This document shows positions 60,022 through 64,000 of a stretch of 64,000 bases of DNA, piece by piece. The DNA is from Bradyrhizobium liaoningense (lineage in GTDB: Bacteria > Pseudomonadota > Alphaproteobacteria > Rhizobiales > Xanthobacteraceae). The stretch covers positions 1 through 64,000 of the forward strand of contig NZ_JAFCJT010000029.1 in NCBI RefSeq assembly GCF_018130785.1. The letters are read 5' to 3'. Both the position numbers and the translations under genes were made by a program. The notes under the pieces were generated by a model. The model was given only the letters and a program-made list of their open reading frames with translations. It was not told the DNA's origin and did no database searches. Each line of letters starts with the position of its first letter. The first letter of the stretch is position 1.

Positions 60022-61023
60022 ATGGCACATCGAGACAAGACTTCCGTATCCCGCCGGCAGATCGTCCGCGCGGCGAGCGCGACGCTCGCTGCGGCTTCGC
60101 TGGCATCTTCAACAGCGAAAGGAAACACTGATATGGCCGAGCAGGACCTGGTCGATCCCGTCACCCGCTATCCGAAGCCACCATTCAAGAAGCAGTCACA
60201 GCCCTGGCCCGGCCTCGCCGGCAAGATGGAGCCGCGTCCCGATCACGGCGAGACCAGCTACAAGGGCTCCGGGCGGCTCGCCGGCCGCAAGGCGCTGATC
60301 ACAGGCGGCGATTCCGGCATGGGCCGCGCGGCCGCGATCGCATATGCACGCGAAGGCGCCGATGTCGCCATCAACTATCTGCCCGCGGAAGAGCCCGACG
60401 CACAGGAGGTCATCGCCCTGATCAAGAAGGAGCGCCGTACCGGCCTTGCGCTTCCCGGCGACCTCAAGGAGGAAGCCTTCTGCAAGAAGCTGGTCGAGCA
60501 GGCTATGCTGGGCCTCGGCGGTATCGACATCATCGTCAACAACGCCGCTCGTCAACAGACGCGCACCTCCATCCTCGATGTCTCGTCGGAGGATTTCGAC
60601 GCGACCATGAAAACCAACATCTACGCTCCGTTCTGGATCATCAAGGCAGCACTGCCGCATCTGAAGCCCGGCTCTTGCATCATCGGCACGACGTCCGAGC
60701 AGGCTTACGATCCCTCACCCGATCTCTACGATTACGCACAGACCAAGGCGGCGACCATGAACTACGTGAAGTCGCTGGCGAAGCAACTCGCCTCGAAGGG
60801 CATTCGGGTCAACGGCGTTGCGCCAGGGCCGATCTGGACGCCGCTCCAGGTTTCGGGCGGCGCTACGATGGAGAAGCTCGAGAAGTTTGGCGGCATGACG
60901 CCGCTCGGCCGCCCGGGCCAGCCCGCTGAGCTCGCCTCGATCTATGTCCAACTCGCCGCAGCGGATGCGAGCTACGCGACCGGCCAAGTCTATGGTTCCG
61001 CGGGCGGATCAGGACAGCCGTAA
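60022..61023 (+). CDS. SDR-family oxidoreductase with N-terminal extension
   Basis: A 333-aa protein. Residues 1-36 (SRRQIVRAASATLAAASLASS) look like a Tat-type signal. The SDR core has ALITGGDSGMGRAAAIAYAREGADVAINYL, NNAA, catalytic IIGTTSEQAYDPSPDLYDYAQTKAA and the C-terminal ATGQVYGSAGGSG. It is of the YhdF/YhxC (glucose/general-stress dehydrogenase-like) group, which is often stress-induced. An in-frame ATG at 60133 would give a cytosolic 296-aa form. Confidence 0.9.
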   Translation: MAHRDKTSVSRRQIVRAASATLAAASLASSTAKGNTDMAEQDLVDPVTRYPKPPFKKQSQPWPGLAGKMEPRPDHGETSYKGSGRLAGRKALITGGDSGMGRAAAIAYAREGADVAINYLPAEEPDAQEVIALIKKERRTGLALPGDLKEEAFCKKLVEQAMLGLGGIDIIVNNAARQQTRTSILDVSSEDFDATMKTNIYAPFWIIKAALPHLKPGSCIIGTTSEQAYDPSPDLYDYAQTKAATMNYVKSLAKQLASKGIRVNGVAPGPIWTPLQVSGGATMEKLEKFGGMTPLGRPGQPAELASIYVQLAAADASYATGQVYGSAGGSGQP

Positions 61024-61119
61024 TCGCTGAAAGAGAGCTCGGGAACCATCACCGGCTCCTGAGCTTTACAAAGCTGTCATAAAGAACATGTCGACAGCTT
61101 TGGACGCCTGCCCGGACCG

Positions 61120-61707
61120 ATGGCGCTCGTAACAGTCAAACCTACACGGATCGATGTCGCGATCGCCGATGAGATCGCGGCTCAGACCGACTACGAGGTC
61201 GAGGACGCTTCCAAGGCCCTCACTTGGGGCGCGGACGAGCATGTGCTGCTCGCACTGGCGGCGGCAGGCTGGCTTTATGTCCAGGTCCGCAAGCCGCAGC
61301 AGGCCCCACTCGCAAATCACATCCTGACGGTCTCACTGGTGACGGCCGTACTACCGCATATCCTCAAATCCGCGTTCGACCAGACCAGACCCGACCGGCT
61401 GACAATCGTCGGCCACCGACATGGCGTTCCCGTCTCCGGGCGGGCACGCGATGCCTTTCCATCCGGTCATGCCGTCCACATGGGCGCCCTGGCGTCCGCA
61501 GCGGGTCTGCTGCCGCCAGCGCGGCGTCGCACCGTGCGTGCTATCGCGGTCGCACTTTCGCTGACGCGGATCGCGCTGCTTGCGCATTGGGCAAGCGACG
61601 TCGTTGCCGGTTTTGCGCTTGGCGCCTCGGTCGAGCGATTCTTGCGGCCTTGGACATTGGCGGGACGTCGCCGCGACTCGCGACGCCCTAGAATTGAAAG
61701 GGCGTGA
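61120..61707 (+). CDS. PAP2-family phosphatase
   Basis: A 195-aa membrane protein with the three PAP2 motifs: K-S-A-F-D-Q-T-R-P, PSGHAVHMG, and TRIALLAHWASDV (Arg, His, Asp). Acts on lipid phosphates such as undecaprenyl-PP or phosphatidate at the membrane. Its 3' end overlaps the convergent lipoprotein gene by 20 bases. Confidence 0.88.
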   Translation: MALVTVKPTRIDVAIADEIAAQTDYEVEDASKALTWGADEHVLLALAAAGWLYVQVRKPQQAPLANHILTVSLVTAVLPHILKSAFDQTRPDRLTIVGHRHGVPVSGRARDAFPSGHAVHMGALASAAGLLPPARRRTVRAIAVALSLTRIALLAHWASDVVAGFALGASVERFLRPWTLAGRRRDSRRPRIERA

Positions 61708-62077
61708 CCGAAACGGAGAGCTTGCCGTCTCCCGATTTCTGTACGGAAAACTCGATCTCTTTCGACGCCTTCACATCACCCACCGTGACTGAAATAGCGC
61801 CGCTGCATTGCAAGGTGCGCTTCTGATTGCTGCTGGAGGTCGTCACGATCTTCTCGCCGAGAAGGTAGAGCGGCTTGTTGTTCTCCAGGCTGACCTTGGC
61901 CGTGGAATTCCTGGCGGCGAATTCGACCAGCGGATTGCGATGATCGTCCGAAACGATATCGAGGATGGCCTTTCGCGTTTCCGGAGAATCGCATTCAGGC
62001 TTTGCGTCGCAGCTGGCTAAAAAAAGGAAGATCGGCACACTACAGAATAAGTGCAGTCGATTTGGAGAATGCTGCAT
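61688..62077 (-). CDS. small lipoprotein
   Basis: A 129-aa protein with lipobox FLFLASC (Cys at residue 23), so probably lipid-anchored. The mature part: ECDSPETRKAILDIVSDDHRNPLVEFAARNS...KVSLENNKPLY.LGEKIVTTSSSNQKRTLQCSGAISVTVGDVKASKEIEFSVQKSGDGKLSVSV, beta-rich with Cys residues. Function unknown. An EcfG-like promoter lies upstream. Confidence 0.75.
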   Translation of the reverse strand: MQHSPNRLHLFCSVPIFLFLASCDAKPECDSPETRKAILDIVSDDHRNPLVEFAARNSTAKVSLENNKPLYLLGEKIVTTSSSNQKRTLQCSGAISVTVGDVKASKEIEFSVQKSGDGKLSVSVTPFQF

Positions 62078-62108
62078 TCAAATGCTCTACGCTAGTGAAT
62101 ACAGCTAT

Positions 62109-62133
62109 CAACAACTGCGAGGAACCATCGTTC
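62109..62133 (-). promoter_or_regulatory. EcfG-like promoter for the lipoprotein gene
   Basis: On the minus strand GGAAC (62129-62133), 16 bases, TGTT (62109-62112), one base off consensus, 32 bases from the ATG. Confidence 0.4.
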
Positions 62134-62290
62134 CTGCAACATTGTCGTCCTGGTGATTGAAGACGACGATGCGATCTAAGGCCTTGTCGAAGATCCAGAA
62201 ACCCTTTGCGCCGGCGCAGCTTACGACTGCAGTCTCTCAGCCTCTTAACGGGTCCTCGGTGGCCGGTGCGAGCAGGGATTGAGGCAAGAC

Positions 62291-62428
62291 ATGACGCAAG
62301 CATCGATACTCCTTGTCGAAGATGAAGCGCTCATTCGAATGATGCTTGTCGAGATGGTTGAGGAATTGGGGCACAGAGTCATCGCCGAGGCGGGAAGCGT
62401 AGATAAAGCGCGAGCTCTTGCACAACGC
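62291..62428 (+). pseudogene. response-regulator receiver, N-terminal fragment
   Basis: MTQASILLVEDEALIRMMLVEMVEELGHRVIAEAGSVDKARALAQ is the first third of a CheY-like receiver (acidic pair EDE); the phospho-Asp strand and everything after are missing. Upstream, 62149-62172 also reads VLVIEDDDAI before a stop, perhaps a second receiver remnant. Confidence 0.65.
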
Positions 62429-62571
62429 TGTCCTACCGAATGGAGGCAACACTGGGAGAGTAGCGTAAATCGTTGGCGCCTTAATGGACGGCTTGCCGCC
62501 CAAGCCGCTCAGGGCGCAAGGTCTAGCATATGGCTCAGGCCGGGCCTCGTTCTGAACTGTCACGAGGCGCC

Positions 62572-62811
62572 TCAATGCCGCCAGCCGTCCTTGTCGACCT
62601 CCGCCTGAAAGCCTTCCGGCATCCGCGGCACGTCACCTTCGCCAGTCACGTTACAGACCGGGCAGGGTGCGCCGGCGCCGCCACAGGTGCAGGCGCGTGG
62701 GCCGTCCCAAGGGCGGTCCAAATGGTTCTCGCAAACCCAGCCGAGATCGTCACAGTTTTCGCACGTCGTGGTCGTGGCACCGGCGGCCACCGGCTCATCC
62801 TCGCTGGACAT
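62572..62811 (-). CDS. 79-aa Cys-rich putative zinc-binding protein
   Basis: CENCDDLGWVCENHLDRPW and CTCGGAGAPCPVC give several C-x-x-C pairs, followed by MPEGF. The pattern C..C...GWVCE.HP.RPW......C.CG.GMPCPVCN is common in Bradyrhizobium hypothetical proteins. ATG overlaps the preceding stop (TGATG). Function unknown. Confidence 0.75.
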   Translation of the reverse strand: MSSEDEPVAAGATTTTCENCDDLGWVCENHLDRPWDGPRACTCGGAGAPCPVCNVTGEGDVPRMPEGFQAEVDKDGWRH

Positions 62812-63017
62812 CAGGCGACTCCGCGCAAGGGCAGCGCTAGCTGCATGTCGAAGCGTGTTGTGGCGTTGGCAGCGATGAAGTCTTGCAGTGCAGAAGAGAC
62901 CTCAACGTCGGTGTCGACTAGAGCCGACCAAATAAAGCTTCGGAACAGTTGTTCACTTTGGCACTTAGGAACATCGGCACGGCCGCGGTGATTCGATGCT
63001 CCAAATGATTTTGACAT
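62811..63017 (-). CDS. 68-aa hypothetical, coupled to the Cys-rich gene
   Basis: From ATG 63017 to TGA 62811-62813, which overlaps the next ATG. LFRSFIWSALVDTDVEVSSALQDFIAANATTRFDMQLAL looks protein-like, but I do not know the family. The translational coupling is the main support. Confidence 0.45.
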   Translation of the reverse strand: MSKSFGASNHRGRADVPKCQSEQLFRSFIWSALVDTDVEVSSALQDFIAANATTRFDMQLALPLRGVA

Positions 63018-63155
63018 GGTGGGCTAGGTACTGCGCTGATTGCCGTCATCGTCACTGCGTTCGAGTGGCGCGCGTTGGTCGGGTATTGGCGCCTCATCGG
63101 GTATTGGCGCCTCAAGAGGCCGCCGCCCGCAAACATCTCAATTGATGCAAAGTAA
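63016..63155 (+). pseudogene. short membrane protein, frameshifted, with internal 18-bp duplication
   Basis: ATG 63016 gives MVG then a stop; one base away the frame runs LGTALIAVIVTAFEWRALVGYWRLIGYWRLKRPPPANISIDAK to TAA 63153-63155. Adding one G in the GGG near 63021-63023 would join them. The TAA is immediately followed by the terminator-like repeat, which supports a real gene. Confidence 0.5.
63079..63114 (+). repeat. 18-bp perfect tandem duplication
   Basis: TCGGGTATTGGCGCCTCA at 63079-63096 is repeated at 63097-63114, adding six residues (I/V-G-Y-W-R-L) to the short membrane protein without changing its frame. Confidence 0.9.
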
Positions 63156-63156
63156 A

Positions 63157-63180
63157 GGCCGCCTCAGTTGGCGGCCTCTT
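63157..63180 (+). repeat. terminator-like repeat, copy 3 (GGCCGCCTCAGTTGGCGGCC)
   Basis: Hairpin GGCCGCC/GGCGGCC with loop TCAGTT, then TCTTTT. Directly after the TAA of the short membrane protein. Matches 58511-58530 and, in part, 7757-7772. Confidence 0.7.
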
Positions 63181-63385
63181 TTCAGAGCGTGTACTCATAA
63201 ATTATTCGCGAACAGCGGCGCAGAGTCCGCTAAGGCCAACAGCGGACTCGTTCAGCGTCTGACTTGAACTTCACGGCATCGACTGGGATCCAGAAGTGAA
63301 TGCACAGTGGGCGAAGCTGCCGGAGGCTTGTGATGAAGCCTTACGCCGCATTGCCGAGGTACCCATCTCCTTGGTCTAATGGCTC

Positions 63386-63835
63386 ATGACTTTCATTCAG
63401 GGACTTGCCTTGAACAGTTTCCAGATAGGCGTTCATTTCGTCACGCTGGCGGCAGCGTTCGCGCTCGCCGTGCCGATTGGGTGGGACCGCGAAAAGCGGG
63501 CGCGCAGCGCGGGGCTTCGTACGTTTCCGCTGGTCGCGCTGGCTAGTTGCGGCTTCATCCAGGCCAGCGAACACCTCCTGGCGTCCTCGCCCGACGGGAT
63601 GGCAAAGGTCATCGAAGGCCTAATCACCGGCATTGGCTTTATCGGCGGAGGCGCGATCCTCAAGCAGGGCAATATGGTACAGGGTACCGCGACCGCCGCG
63701 AGCCTGTGGGCCACCGGCGCGATCGGAGTCTCGGTCGGGCTCGGCAGCTACGATGTCGCGGTGACGATCGCGCTGTTCACCTTCCTGACGCTCCGGTTGT
63801 TAACCCTCGTCGAGGAAGAGGACGACCCTCAGTGA
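63386..63835 (+). CDS. MgtC/SapB-family membrane protein
   Basis: A 149-aa protein with four TM segments and the MgtC core: L.A..L...IGWDREKRARSAGLRTFPLVALASC, GLITGIGFIGGGAILKQGNMVQGTATAASLWATGAIGVSVGLGSY. MgtC proteins help growth at low Mg2+ and modulate membrane ATPases; the short form lacks the C-terminal ACT-like domain of Salmonella MgtC. Confidence 0.9.
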   Translation: MTFIQGLALNSFQIGVHFVTLAAAFALAVPIGWDREKRARSAGLRTFPLVALASCGFIQASEHLLASSPDGMAKVIEGLITGIGFIGGGAILKQGNMVQGTATAASLWATGAIGVSVGLGSYDVAVTIALFTFLTLRLLTLVEEEDDPQ

Positions 63836-64000
63836 CATGTTTAAATCAAGCAGCCGCCGCGAGAGCCGCAATAGGCTGTAGGTTCAGCACAGCCCTACGC
63901 GCTCAGACGGCCGCGACTACCCGTCGCGTCGCATGAAGGAAACGGTTAGCGGGCGCTGCGACGCCATCAATTGGATGACGCTCCTGTTTGCGCAATTCAT

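Noticed and set aside
62279..62608. 109-aa response regulator
   Set aside because: Only ~46 residues match a receiver; the remainder is unrelated, so it is a fragment.

Overview
The window looks like a chromosomal accessory region from a Bradyrhizobium-like alphaproteobacterium (Nitrobacteraceae/Rhizobiales). The reasons are the many small lineage-type proteins (DUF6894, DUF1236, CsbD, PRC-barrel, Zn-ribbon and NTF2-like proteins), rhizobial-type Ku and LigD remnants, and repeated GGAAC-N16/17-CGTT promoters of the type used by the alphaproteobacterial general stress sigma factor EcfG. The genus call is inference from family recognition; no search was run.

Layout. 0-3.2 kb: the tail of an OprB-like porin, then an FAD/Rieske oxidoreductase with an EcfG-type promoter and a second FAD oxidoreductase whose start codon is missing. 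3.2-12.4 kb: small-gene territory with PRC-barrel, CsbD, two copies of a 66-aa protein + DUF6894 pair, a truncated Ku gene, a dihaem cytochrome c and an NTF2-like protein. 12.4-15.8 kb: a 1123-aa SAM/cyclase/AAA/TPR protein. 16.2-22.7 kb: TetR (frameshifted) and LysR regulators, then an SDR-MFS-carboxymuconolactone decarboxylase-P460-like-cupin-SDR operon. 22.7-26.1 kb: a LigD remnant and two LuxR/NarL-type regulators, one with a long repeat-rich C-terminus and a degenerate receiver. 27-31 kb: envelope and stress genes (PRC-barrel, tiny secreted and membrane peptides, DUF1236, Gly/Tyr-rich protein) with three EcfG-type promoters. 31.5-35.6 kb: a leftward block encoding a TAXI-type binding protein, a MOSC protein, PolX and a 94-aa protein. 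37-40.5 kb: a hybrid histidine kinase. 40.7-50.6 kb: IS110 remnants, a LigD ligase-domain remnant, a decayed tRNA-Thr and a scatter of 22-40-aa single-span membrane peptides, many with strong Shine-Dalgarno sequences. 50.7-64 kb: secreted proteins, a SnoaL-like paralogue, an intact SsuABC/TauABC-like ABC transporter, a C13 (legumain-like) peptidase, an FAD oxidoreductase paralogous to the one at 2 kb, an SDR, a PAP2 phosphatase, a lipoprotein and MgtC.

Two themes run through the region. First, small stress and envelope genes carry EcfG-type promoters, so much of the window may be part of the general stress response. Second, at least a dozen genes are broken by single-base indels, mostly inside short homopolymers, and restoring one base returns a full-length family member each time. 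This is either recent decay or residual assembly error, and it should be settled before any of these genes is called a pseudogene. Other lesions (nonsense codon, 4-bp and 18-bp tandem duplications, truncations, deletion junctions) are not of that kind and point to real erosion of accessory DNA, including a scattered non-homologous end-joining (NHEJ) system.
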